From Gammaproteobacteria bacterium (lineage in GTDB: Bacteria; Pseudomonadota; Gammaproteobacteria; Steroidobacterales; Steroidobacteraceae), in contig JADJHU010000012.1 in NCBI GenBank assembly GCA_016707425.1, forward strand, positions 1 through 35,711: a stretch of 35,711 nt of DNA. The letters run 5' to 3'. The notes under the pieces are model-generated. The model saw only the letters and a list, made by a program, of their open reading frames with translations. It was not told the DNA's origin and ran no database searches. Positions within the stretch are counted from its first letter, which is position 1, and every line of letters begins with the position of its first letter. Below, piece after piece: positions 26,534 through 34,641 of the stretch. The translations under genes and the position numbers were made by a program.

Positions 26534-27776
26534 ATGCAGAACAGGATTCCCCCGCGCAAAGGTGGTCTACGGCGGCGCGATGCTCGATCAGAAGGAAATT
26601 GACGCCGTTGTCAAGGTCATGCAGCGGGGCATGGCCATCGGCAAGCAGGTGCAGACTTTCGAGAAGCGCTGTGCCGAGGTCATGGGCCACAAGTACGGCG
26701 TGATGGTGAACTCCGGGTCCTCCGCCCTCATGCTCGCCATGCGCATGCTGAATCTGCCGAAGGGCTCGGAGGTGATCACCCCCGTGCTCACCTTCTCCAC
26801 CGACGTCGCCTCCATCGTGCACGCGGGCTACGTGCCGGCCTTCGTCGACGTGGAGCTCGACAGCTACCAGATCGACCTCGAGCGCATCGAGCGCATGATC
26901 ACCCCGAACACACGCGCCATGCTGGTGCCGAACCTCGTCGGCGGCACGCCCGACTGGGACCGGCTGCGCGCCATGGCGAACAAGCACAAGCTCAAGCTCG
27001 TCGAGGACAGCTGCGACACCCTCGGCGGGACGCTGCGCGGCACGAAGACGGGGCTGCGCGCCGACATCTCGGTGACCAGCTTTTCCATCTTTCACATCAT
27101 CACCTGCCTCGGCAACGGCGGACTCGTGGCCGTGGACGACGAGAAGCTCTGGGACTGGGGCCTGATGGCCCGCTGCTGGGGCCGCTCCTCCGAGAAGTTC
27201 ATGCACGGCACGCGCAAGAACGACAGCGATGGCCGCTTCCTGGAAAACCTCGGCGATATCGAATACGACGGCCTGTTCATCTTCGAGGAAATCGCCTACG
27301 GCTTCATCCCGAACGAGGCGGGCGCCGCCTTCGGCCACGAGCAGCTGAACAAGCTCGACATGTTCTGGAAGCTGCGCGACCGCAATTTCCAGAGCCATCT
27401 GCGCTTCCTCGCGAAGTATCCGGATATCTTCATCCCGCCGCGCCTGCTCGCGGACGTCGAGACCACCTGGATCTGCTGCCCCGTGCAGCTGCGCCCCGAA
27501 ACGGGTTGGAGTCGCCGCTCGCTGCAGCTGCACCTCGAGACCTCCGACGTCTCGACGCGCGTGATCTTCTCCGGGAACATCACGCGCCACCCGATGATGA
27601 AGGGCGTCACCTGTCGCAAGGATCCGGAGGGCTACCCGCGCGCCGATCAGATCATGGAGCAGGGGCTGATGCTGCCCTGTCATCCCACCATGACCGAAGA
27701 GGACTGCGCCTACGTCCACCAGACGATCGAGGACTGGATGGCGAGACAACCCTCACGCGCGAGCCGGGCACGCTGA
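26534..27776 (+). CDS. DegT/E1-like PLP-family protein with His at the Lys position (one frameshift)
   Basis: A DegT/DnrJ/EryC1/StrS-fold protein resembling sugar 3-dehydrases (E1/RfbH, ColD) more than aminotransferases. It has VMVNSGSSALMLAMR (phosphate cup), LVEDSCDTLGG (aspartate to the pyridine nitrogen) and TSFSIFHIITCLGNGG, where the Schiff-base lysine of aminotransferases (SFxxxK) is replaced by His at codon 27093-27095. E1 and ColD have a His at this place. The four cysteines that hold the 2Fe-2S cluster in E1 are not present, so ColD is the nearer model. ATG 26534 follows AAGGA, but the frame breaks in CCCCC at 26549-26553; dropping one C gives MQNRIPRAKVVYGG and a continuous 413-residue protein. 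It heads the plus-strand operon. No sugar-nucleotide genes are nearby, so the substrate may not be a sugar. Confidence 0.85.
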
Positions 27777-27785
27777 GAGGAAATC

Positions 27786-28731
27786 ATGGAATTACGCCGA
27801 CTCGGCAGGACGGATCTGCGTGTCTCGGTCGTCGGTCTCGGCTGCAACAACTTCGGCTGGAAGGCTGATCTCGCCGGCACCCGCTCGATCATCGATGCGG
27901 CGCTCGCCTGCGGCATCAACTTCCTCGACACCTCCGACAGCTACGGCCCGTCCGAGGACTTCATCGGCGAGGTGCTGGGCGAGCGGCGCAGGAACGTGGT
28001 GCTCGCCACCAAGTTCGGCTCGCCGATGGACAGGGAGGGCAGGAAGAAAGGCGCCTCGCGCGCCTACATCATGACAGCGGTCGAATCGAGCCTGCGGCGC
28101 CTGAGAACGGACTGGATCGATCTGTACCAGCTGCACTACCCCGATCCGGCGACGCCCATCGAGGAGACGCTGCGCGCGCTCGAGGATCTGCTGCGGGCGG
28201 GCAAGGTGCGCGCCATCGGCTGCTCGAACCTCTCGGCCGCGCAACTCGATGAAGCACAGGAGGTCGCGCAGCGCGCCGGACTCACGGGCTTTGCCAGCAC
28301 TCAGAACGAGTACAGTCTGCTGGTCCGCGGTCTCGAGCAGGCGCGCGCCACGCATCGCGAGGCACGCGCTGGCGCTCCTGCCCTATTTCCCGCTCGCAAA
28401 CGGATTGCTCACCGGCAAGTACAAGCCCGGCCAGCCGGCGCCGGCGGCTGCGCGCCTGGCCGATGCGCCGCCCTTCTTCGACAGCTACCGTGATCCCGCG
28501 AAGTGGGAGACGGCCGCACGACTCGAGCGCTTCGCCACCGAACGCGGACACACGCTCCTCGAGCTCGCCTTCTCCTGGCTCGCGGCGCGACCGGGCGTCG
28601 CGAGCGTCATCGCCGGTGCGAGCCGGCCCGAGCAGGTCGGGCAGAACGCGCGTGCCGCGGGCTGGGCGCTCACGAGCGCCGAACTCGCCGAGATCGATCG
28701 ACTCGCGCCAACGGCCGTCGTCTCGGCGTGA
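27786..28731 (+). CDS. Aldo/keto reductase (one frameshift)
   Basis: An NADPH-dependent aldo/keto reductase of about 315 residues. The N-terminal half reads RLGRTDLRVSVVGLGCN, NFLDTSDSYG (catalytic Asp and Tyr), VVLATKFGS (Lys) and WIDLYQLHYPDP (His), so the Asp-Tyr-Lys-His tetrad is complete. The C-terminal half in another frame reads LALLPYFPLANGLLTGKYKPG and PGVASVIAGASRPEQV, the cofactor-binding end. One extra base (or two missing) near 28340-28370 breaks the frame. Start ATG 27786 follows AGAGGA, nine bases after the DegT-like stop, and the stop overlaps the GMC start (GTGA). It would reduce an aldehyde or ketone of the pathway. Confidence 0.85.
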
Positions 28732-30356
28732 AGGCATTCGATTACGTCATTGCAGGCGGCGGCTCTGCCGGCTGTGTGCTCGCGCACCGCCTCTCGGTCG
28801 ATCCGGGCGTCAGCGTATTGCTCGTCGAAGCAGGTGGGCGCGACTGGAGCCCGATCATCCGTGCCCCAGGTGGACTCCTGCCGATCATGCTCTCGGGCGC
28901 CTTTGCCTGGCGCTACAGCTCCGTCCCCCAGCAGCACCTCGGGGATCGCGTGCTCTATCTGCCACGTGGCAAGGTGCTTGGCGGCGGTTCATCCATCAAC
29001 GGCATGGTCTACGATCGCGGCACGGCGCGCGACTTCGACGGCTGGCGAGGGCTCGGCAACGAGGGCTGGTCCTACGCGGATGTGCTGCCTTACTTCCGCC
29101 GTGCGGAAACGTACGAACCGGGTGCCAATGAGTTCCACGGCAGGGACGGCCCGCTGCACGTCAGCCGCCCGCAGGTGAAGCATCCGCTGGCACGCGCCTT
29201 CATCGAAGCAGGGATGCAGGCGGGCTACCCCTACAACGAGGATACGAACGGCGCACGTCGCGAGGGCTTCGGCCCTGTAGACATGACCGTAAGCCGCGGT
29301 CGGCGTGCCAGTACCGCCTCGACCTATCTGCGCATCGCACGGGCGCGCCCGAATCTCACTGTCGTCACGGATGCGCACGTGGTGCGCATAGTCTTCGAGG
29401 GGCGCCGGGCAGTGGGGCTCATCTTCCGCAAGGGCGGAAGCGAACGGAGCGTGCGTGCCGCACGCGAGGTGATTCTCTCGGCTGGCGCGCTCAACTCGCC
29501 ACAGCTCCTCATGCTCTCTGGCATCGGCCCGGCCGATCATCTGCGCGAACATGGCATCACGCCGCTCCTCGACCTGCCGGGGGTCGGCCGGAACCTGCAG
29601 GATCATCTGGCGATCACGGTCAAGCATCGCTCCCTGCAGCCCATCTCGATGTTCAAGTACTTCAGCCCGCTCCGCGGCGCAGCCGCGCTCGGCCAATACG
29701 CGCTCTTCCGCAAGGGACCGCTCGCGGATCCGGGGCTGGAAGCGGCCGCCTTCGTGAAGTCCGAGCCTGCGCTGCCGGAGCCCGACGTGAAGCTCCTCTT
29801 CGTCACGGCGCTCTACCGCAATCATGGTCGCGAGATCATTCCGGATCATGGTTTCTACGCACACATCAACTGCGTGCGTCCCGAGAGTCGCGGCAGCGTG
29901 CGCCTCGCCTCGGCCGATCCCACCGCGCCGCCACTCATCGACCAGAATTATCTGGATGATCCTCGGGATCTGCACGTCACACGCCGCGGCATGGAGATCG
30001 CCCGCGAGGTCTTCGCCCAGCGCGCCTTCGACCCCTTCCGGGGTGAGGAGCTCGAGCCGGGACCGGGCGTAGTGAGCGACGCCGATCTCGAAGCCTTCAT
30101 CCGCGCGAAAGCCGATGCCGACTATCACAGCGTCGGCACCGCACGCATGGGGCAGGATGCGCTCGCCGTGGTCGATGAGCGTCTGCGCGTGCACGGTGCC
30201 GAAGGCCTGCGCGTCGTGGATGCCTCCGTCATGCCGCGCATCGTCGGCGCCAATACGAACATGGCCGTTATCATGATTGCCGAGAAGGCTGCCGACATGA
30301 TCCTGGGACAGCCGCCGCTGGCGCGTGCCGCTCTCGCCCAGGAGCACGGCACATGA
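28728..30356 (+). CDS. GMC-family FAD oxidoreductase
   Basis: A 542-residue glucose-methanol-choline oxidoreductase of the choline dehydrogenase type. It has FDYVIAGGGSAGCVLAHRL (FAD, residues 4-22), RGKVLGGGSSINGMVY (the first GMC signature), ILSAGALNSPQLLMLSGIGP (second signature) and DYHSVGTARMG with the catalytic His467, paired with Asn511 in GANTNMAVIMIAEKAAD. It would oxidise a primary or secondary alcohol to carbonyl, passing electrons to oxygen or the quinone pool. The GTG start 28728 overlaps the aldo/keto reductase stop, and the TGA overlaps the isomerase ATG. GMC members include cholesterol oxidase, but this sequence is closer to the choline dehydrogenase branch; the substrate is not known. 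Confidence 0.92.
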   Translation: MKAFDYVIAGGGSAGCVLAHRLSVDPGVSVLLVEAGGRDWSPIIRAPGGLLPIMLSGAFAWRYSSVPQQHLGDRVLYLPRGKVLGGGSSINGMVYDRGTARDFDGWRGLGNEGWSYADVLPYFRRAETYEPGANEFHGRDGPLHVSRPQVKHPLARAFIEAGMQAGYPYNEDTNGARREGFGPVDMTVSRGRRASTASTYLRIARARPNLTVVTDAHVVRIVFEGRRAVGLIFRKGGSERSVRAAREVILSAGALNSPQLLMLSGIGPADHLREHGITPLLDLPGVGRNLQDHLAITVKHRSLQPISMFKYFSPLRGAAALGQYALFRKGPLADPGLEAAAFVKSEPALPEPDVKLLFVTALYRNHGREIIPDHGFYAHINCVRPESRGSVRLASADPTAPPLIDQNYLDDPRDLHVTRRGMEIAREVFAQRAFDPFRGEELEPGPGVVSDADLEAFIRAKADADYHSVGTARMGQDALAVVDERLRVHGAEGLRVVDASVMPRIVGANTNMAVIMIAEKAADMILGQPPLARAALAQEHGT

Positions 30357-30724
30357 CGACGACGCACCGCATGAAGGCGCCAATGCAGGCCTATGTGGAC
30401 ACCCTCAACCGCGGCGACGCCGAAGCCGTGATCGCGCTCTTCGCGGAAGATGCCGCCATCGAGGACCCGATCGGCACACCGCCAAAACACGGACAGGAAA
30501 TCCGCGACTGGTTCCACCAGGCCGTCGCGATGAAGGCCCGGCTCGCGCTCGCCACACCCATCCGCGGCTCGCACGGGAATGCGGCGGCCATGGCCTTCAC
30601 CGTCACGACCGAGTGGGAGGGCAGGCGTGTCGCGATCCGCTCGCTCGACGTCTGTACCTTCGACGCCGAGGGCCGCATCACGCGGCTCGAAGGCTACTGG
30701 AGCCCGGACGACATCGAGAGCTGA
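30353..30724 (+). CDS. ksi: Ketosteroid isomerase (steroid delta-isomerase)-like protein
   Basis: A 123-residue protein closely resembling delta5-3-ketosteroid isomerase of Comamonas testosteroni. The opening MQAYVDTLNRGDAEAVIALF, then FAEDAAIEDPIGTPPKHG, matches the family's RYVAALNAGD and DDATVEDPVG segments. The catalytic set is present with identical numbering: Tyr14 (oxyanion hole), Asp38 (general base) and Asp99 (second oxyanion donor, in RSLDVCTFD). The enzyme moves a double bond in a beta,gamma-unsaturated ketone into conjugation. The ATG overlaps the GMC stop (ATGA), so an alcohol oxidised by the GMC enzyme or an SDR could be passed to it. This is the strongest single clue to a steroid-like substrate in the window. 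Related NTF2-fold enzymes act on other ring ketones, so steroid use is probable but not proven. Confidence 0.88.
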   Translation: MTTTHRMKAPMQAYVDTLNRGDAEAVIALFAEDAAIEDPIGTPPKHGQEIRDWFHQAVAMKARLALATPIRGSHGNAAAMAFTVTTEWEGRRVAIRSLDVCTFDAEGRITRLEGYWSPDDIES

Positions 30725-30736
30725 GAGGAGCCAGTG

Positions 30737-31150
30737 ATGCGAGGCCTGAAAGACAAAGCCGCGGTGATCGCCGGAGGTGGCAGCGGCATCGGCGCCGCGA
30801 CGGCCCGACGGCTGGCTGAGGAAGGCGCGCAACTCGTGATCGGGGATCTGTCCGCCAATGCAGCCCGCGCGGTCTCCCGCAGCATCGAGGCGGCGGGCGG
30901 GCGGGCCATCGGCCTCGCCTTCGACGTGCGGGACGCGGGCTCCGTCGCACCGGGCTTCACGCTGACCGAGGAGATCGACCGGCAGCTCGACCCGGGGCTG
31001 CGTGCGGAATTCGTCGCCGGCGTGCGCGGCAGACGTCTGGTGTCGCCGGAGGATGTCGCCGCTGCGGTAGCCTTCCTGCTGTCCGAGGACGCAGCGTCCA
31101 TCAACGGGCAGGTCATCAGCGTCGATGGCGGGAGGACGATGCGCCCATGA
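30737..31150 (+). pseudogene. SDR with internal in-frame deletion of the catalytic core
   Basis: A 137-residue remnant of a short-chain dehydrogenase. It has the N-terminal cofactor fold, AAVIAGGGSGIGAATARRLAEEG and the acidic GDLSANAAR, up to FDVRDAGSVA at residue 71, then jumps straight to PGFTLTEEI and the C-terminal SPEDVAAAVAFLLSEDAASI with ISVDGG. A normal SDR has about 110 more residues here, including NNAG, the catalytic Ser and YxxxK. The frame is kept, so this is not a frameshift; the loss must be a clean multiple of three. It follows GAGAGGAG at ATG 30737 and its stop overlaps the next start (ATGA). It cannot be an active SDR as written. It may be a real deletion or an assembly collapse. 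Confidence 0.85.
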
Positions 31151-31932
31151 CGAACGACGTCGATCTCATCGCCACCTGCTGGACGATCGCCGGCGACTTC
31201 CTGCCGGGCGCCGACCGTACCGCCTGCCCGCTGCCCCTCGGGGAGCGCATCGCGGCTGCGGCTAGCGCAGGCTACACCGGCATCGGCTTCTGGCACGGCG
31301 ATCTCGAGTACATGGGCGACTGGTTCACCGAGGGCGAACGCCGGCAGCGGGCCGACGCCATGCGGCGAGGCCTGTTCGCCGCAGCAGATGCGCTCGGCGC
31401 GCGACACATCAAGGTCATGGCTCCTTTCGGCAACGAGGGCTGGCCCCGACAGCGACTGATCGACGAGTACGGCTCGCTCTGTGCCGAGGCCGCCACCCAC
31501 GGGCTGCTCATGCCCATCGAGATGATTCCGTTCTCGGATCTGCCGACGCTCGATGCTGTCCTCGATATTGCCGCGGGCGCAGGCGCCGCGAACGGCGGGC
31601 TGCTGATCGACATCTGGCACGTGGTGCGCTCGGGTGCGAGCCACGAGGACATCCTGAAGGTGCCGGCGCGCTACATCCTCGCCGCCGAGCTCGACGATGC
31701 CGAGCTCGCGCTGCACGGCGACATGACCGAGGACACCATGCACCACCGCAGGCTCTGCGGGGAAGGCGAGTTCGACGTGCCGGCCTTCATCGACGCCATG
31801 AAGCGCGCCGGGTACCGCGGGCCCTACGGCGTCGAGATCCTCTCGCGTGAACACCGGCGGCTGCCGGTCGCCGAAGCCGCCCGGCGCAGCTTCGAGACGG
31901 CGCGAGCACAGTTCACCGGTAGTGCTCGTTGA
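31147..31932 (+). CDS. Sugar-phosphate isomerase/epimerase-like (xylose isomerase-like TIM barrel) protein
   Basis: A 261-residue AP-endonuclease-2-type TIM barrel. Metal-ligand positions appear in order: PIEMIPFSD (Glu), LLIDIWHVVRSG (Asp and His), YILAAELDDAELA (Glu/Asp) and GVEILSREHRR (Glu), and AADALGARHIKVMAP fits the third strand. Such proteins isomerise, epimerise or cleave small ketones; steroid- and inositol-type clusters carry them. The N-terminal GYTGIGFWHGDLEYMGDWF seems short: relatives have about 25-30 residues between WHxDLE and the xLExLxDWF element, so a small in-frame loss is possible. The ATG overlaps the preceding stop, and its end overlaps the convergent LLM gene by 20 bases. 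It is the last gene of the plus-strand operon. Confidence 0.8.
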   Translation: MTNDVDLIATCWTIAGDFLPGADRTACPLPLGERIAAAASAGYTGIGFWHGDLEYMGDWFTEGERRQRADAMRRGLFAAADALGARHIKVMAPFGNEGWPRQRLIDEYGSLCAEAATHGLLMPIEMIPFSDLPTLDAVLDIAAGAGAANGGLLIDIWHVVRSGASHEDILKVPARYILAAELDDAELALHGDMTEDTMHHRRLCGEGEFDVPAFIDAMKRAGYRGPYGVEILSREHRRLPVAEAARRSFETARAQFTGSAR

Positions 31933-32990
31933 ACGCCCGAACGAGCCGCCGCCAGACTTCCGGGTCGCCCTTCTCGGGCTCGCCGAAGTAGATGAGCACT
32001 TCGTCCAGCATGTCGCCGTATTTCTTCTGCAGGAGCTCCGGGATCTCCTCGTAGAGGCCTTCCACGGCGAACTCGCTCATCATCTCATCCGAGATCTCCT
32101 CGGGCATGCGATCCCACTTACCGGTACGGGATTTCTCCAGCAGCCGCTCGAAGGTGTCGTCCCAGGCATGCGCCTCGAACATCTTCTTGTAGTGGCTCGT
32201 CGCCCCGTAGAAAGCGATCATGCCGCGCACGCGCTCGCGCATCGCATCGAGCTCCGCTCGGTTGCCGCCCATCACGGCCATGACAGGAGCGGTGATGGTG
32301 AAATCACTTCGCTTGCGTCCTGCGGCATCAAGGCCAGCCTGGATGTTGTCGATGACATTGGCCTTGAGGGTCTTTGCGGTGTGAAAGCCGTGGCAGTGAA
32401 AGCCATCGGCGATCTCGCCCGCCATGCGGCAGTTCAAGGGGTTGACGGCGCCCACAAAGATCGGCGGCGGGGGCACGTCAATGGGCCCCGGGTTGAAACA
32501 TCGGGGGCAACAGGTTGAACTTGAAGAACTCCCCGTTGAAGTCCAGAGGCTTTTCGCTCACGTAGTTGCCAGCGCCCATGTACGTGTGGCCCTTCAACTC
32601 CTTACCGCTCTGAAAGCACTCCCAGATCGCCTTGATTGCCAGGATGTATTCACGAAGCTTCTCCGCAGGCCGCTCCCACCTGAGTCCGAATCGCCGCTCG
32701 TTGTGCGCCTTCACCTGCGTGCCGAGCCCCAAGATGAAGCGCCCGCGGCTTGCCCGCTGCAGATCCCAGGCGGTGTAGGCGAGCACCATGGGGTTGCGCG
32801 GAAAAGCGAGCGCCACCTCGGGCCCGAGCTTGATGCGGGAGGTGGAGACGGCGGCCACGGCGAGCTGAAGAAAGGGGTTGTGCTTGCGCTCGGAGATGTA
32901 GAGGGACTCGAAGCCCAGCTCCTCGATCCGCCGCGCCGGGTCGGCCACGTCCTCAAGGGAATCGACGACCAGATTGGTACTGAGCTTCAT
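31913..32990 (-). CDS. TIGR03617-type LLM oxidoreductase (F420-family; one frameshift)
   Basis: A luciferase-fold oxidoreductase matching the TIGR03617 F420-dependent group: MVLAYTAWDLQRASRGRFIL, then GLGTQVKAHNERRFGLRWERP, LREYILAIKAIWECFQSG and PPPPIFVGAVNPLNCRMAG, then FHTAKTLKANVIDNI. The frame breaks in CCCC at 32486-32489; removing one base restores FQPGPIDVPPPP and a 358-residue protein. Start ATG 32990 overlaps the SnoaL-like stop (ATGA). Members transfer a hydride from reduced F420 to an unsaturated or keto substrate in actinobacteria; related proteins occur in proteobacteria, where the cofactor may be FMN instead. No F420 biosynthesis gene is in the window. The gene ends tail to tail with the TIM-barrel gene, overlapping by 20 bases. 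Confidence 0.85.
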
Positions 32991-33436
32991 GCGTCATAGT
33001 CCCCGGGCAGGTAGGTGGTGAACATCTGACCCAGCTCGCCGCCCGCCTTCCGGGGAATCCGGTACCAGGTGCGGATTGCCAGCGATCCGTCCGGCTCGAA
33101 CCGGTAGGTTTCGATGCTCGGCACCACGGTGGTCCTGCCCTCGGAAGTGATGATGTTGTGCATCACCCAGGCGACCTCGTTGCCGTTCACCAGGAGGGTT
33201 TCCGGCGGGATGTGGAACTTGACGTTCGGTTGAAAGAGGTCATAGGAATCGACGATGCAGTGCTGGATGCCGAACTTCTCTGCAGTGCCGACCGGGTCGA
33301 GCATGCGCACGCTGTCACTGGCCAGGACGGTCCTGTAGTTGCCGATCCAGCCCTGGCGATTGCCTTCCGTCCACAGCTTGTCGTAATTCCGTGCCCAGTT
33401 CAGCAGTTCCCTTGTCGTCGGATTCGGCGGGGGCAT
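32987..33436 (-). CDS. SnoaL-like (NTF2-fold) protein B
   Basis: A 149-residue SnoaL/ketosteroid-isomerase-like protein: WARNYDKLWTEGNRQGW in the N-terminal helices, DSVRMLDPVGTAEKFG (the strand that holds the base in this fold, with Asp), NEVAWVMHNIITSEGRT and TYRFEPDGSLAIRTWYRIP in the sheet. A LDPVG segment resembles the EDPVG of ketosteroid isomerase, but the Tyr14/Asp99 equivalents are not certain, so function is open. Start ATG 33436 follows GGGAGA; the frame continues to 33472 without a ribosome site. The stop overlaps the LLM start, tying the two together. Isomerase, dehydratase or ring-opening hydratase roles are possible. Confidence 0.8.
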   Translation of the reverse strand: MPPPNPTTRELLNWARNYDKLWTEGNRQGWIGNYRTVLASDSVRMLDPVGTAEKFGIQHCIVDSYDLFQPNVKFHIPPETLLVNGNEVAWVMHNIITSEGRTTVVPSIETYRFEPDGSLAIRTWYRIPRKAGGELGQMFTTYLPGDYDA

Positions 33437-33468
33437 CTCTGTCTCCCATGGCTCTCTGGAGATGGAAC

Positions 33469-33825
33469 TCAAGATGCTGCCGCCGAGAGCGGCGAGTCAA
33501 CAGCCGGGAGCGAAATGCGAACAGCGCAGCGGCGGCGGCAGCCGGCAGAGTAAAAATCAGGTCGGCGGAAGGGCCATACGACCACCGCATCGTCCAGGAG
33601 CGACCGATAGCAGGCCTCGACCGTGAGCGGCTCGAGATCGACGCCGATCAGCCAGCCGAAGAGTCGCGCGTAGGTGGAGAGCCCGGTGAGATCCGAGAGA
33701 AAGGCGCTCACGTCGCGCTTCTCGTGAAAGGTGTGCATGCAGAGAAATTCGGCCGCACGTCCGATCCCTGTTCGAGCGTCGCGCGCCGATGAGCCGTAGG
33801 GGAGATCGACTTCCTTCTTATTCAT
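33469..33825 (-). CDS. Uncharacterised protein (118 residues or more)
   Basis: I do not recognise this gene. The first 85 residues read like a genuine protein: GRAAEFLCMHTFHEKRDVSA, then LTGLSTYARLFGWLIGVD and YRSLLDDAVVVWPF. The last 30 are Arg/Ala-rich and of a different character, so a frameshift near 33570 is likely; the alternative frame there gives GPSADLIFTLPAAAAAALFA, a hydrophobic stretch. ATG 33825 overlaps the stop of the preceding frame (ATGA). The neighbouring ORF at 33822-34085 could be the first part of the same gene if a frame is restored. Neither shows a known fold by eye. Confidence 0.4.
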   Translation of the reverse strand: MNKKEVDLPYGSSARDARTGIGRAAEFLCMHTFHEKRDVSAFLSDLTGLSTYARLFGWLIGVDLEPLTVEACYRSLLDDAVVVWPFRRPDFYSAGCRRRCAVRISLPAVDSPLSAAAS

Positions 33826-34085
33826 CGCCGGCCCGGCCGGCGCGGACAGCTGACGTAGTCCTCGAGCATGGCCACGCAGTCACGGTAGACGGCGCTGAAC
33901 TGCTCGCCGGGAGGGCCCGGCATTCCCAGGCAGCAGGCGATGCGGCATCAGCACCACGGGCGAAGCCCACACGCCTCAGGATCGCATCCGGCATCGCCGC
34001 CGATGTCGCGTACTCTCTGCGGCAGCTCCCGCACGACGGCTACCGATGGCGGCGATGATGTCAGCCGTGCGACGTGTTTGCTCAT
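33822..34085 (-). pseudogene. Uncharacterised short gene, frameshifted
   Basis: Starting from ATG 34085 and joining frames gives VRELPQRVRDIGGDA, then an AILRRVGFA and VVLMPHRLLPGNAG stretch and EQFSAVYRDCVAMLEDYVS near the end, about 87 residues. The consistency of these blocks suggests real coding sequence with at least two frame breaks. I cannot assign a family. It may be separate or the N-terminal part of the gene at 33469-33825. It follows the SnoaL-like gene on the same strand. Confidence 0.3.
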
Positions 34086-34117
34086 AGACGCGGAGACATC
34101 CTCCCGCGGATCATTGC

Positions 34118-34641
34118 TTAGCAGCGGGCCGCCCGCTTACGGCGTGCCCGAAACATCGCCAGCTGGCCTCGGGGTTGCTGCAGACGTCGTCGCCCGCGCT
34201 CGGCCGCATCGAGCATGAAACCACGCTCACCCGCGCGTCCACAACACACCGACCCGGCGGCGCAAAGCTTCCATCCATCCGCCGTCCGCACGGGATCGTC
34301 GGTGTAATAACCACCGATGACGAACCGTCGGCTCGAGTTGCTGGTCCTCGGAAAATGCTCAGACTGCATATAGACGATGCAGCGGGCCTTGTCGCCCTCG
34401 ATCCTGACGCGCCGGATTGGTCATGCTGTGCTGTGTAGCGTCCAGACCGGCAAAATAGACACGGACGTTCTCAGTCAGGTCGTCGGCCCGAATGCGATAC
34501 GGTGGAGATCTGGTCCCCGGGCCGAGAAATCCATAGCGACCTCCTCGGCGAGATCGACCGATAGGCGTCCAGTCTCGGAGGGTCAGGCCGGATTGCGTAG
34601 CAGTAGACCGTGTCGGTGATGGCCAGGTAGTCGTCATGCAC
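34118..34641 (-). pseudogene. SnoaL-like (NTF2-fold) protein C, frameshifted
   Basis: Joined minus frames give a SnoaL-like protein: DDYLAITDTVYCYA (N-terminal helix), RLDAYRSI, RIRADDLTENVRVYFAGLD followed by ATQHSMTNP, then MQSEHFPRTSNSS, FVIGGYYTDDPVRTADGWKL and a VLWTRG end. The H-x-M-TNP plus GGxYxDxxVRTxDGW pattern is typical of SnoaL_4-type proteins of polyketide and aromatic pathways. GTG 34641 with AGGAG upstream is the likely start. At least three frameshifts occur, and the true stop may be near 34227 rather than 34118. This is the third NTF2-fold protein beside the isomerase in the window. Confidence 0.6.

Noticed and set aside
26532..27749. 405-residue open frame antisense to the DegT-like gene
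   Set aside because: High-GC shadow frame with His/Val/Asp-rich low-information sequence; the plus strand carries clear DegT/E1 motifs and a ribosome site.
26580..27776. Annotation of the DegT-fold gene as a sugar aminotransferase starting at 26580
   Set aside because: The Schiff-base lysine is replaced by His, and the frame-corrected upstream start at 26534 gives a better N-terminus with a ribosome site.
28989..30383. 464-residue open frame antisense to the GMC gene
   Set aside because: Opposite strand has complete GMC signatures and coupled starts; the antisense frame shows no motif.
30694..31854. 386-residue minus-strand open frame over the SDR remnant and TIM barrel
   Set aside because: Shadow of two coupled plus-strand genes; no motif of its own.
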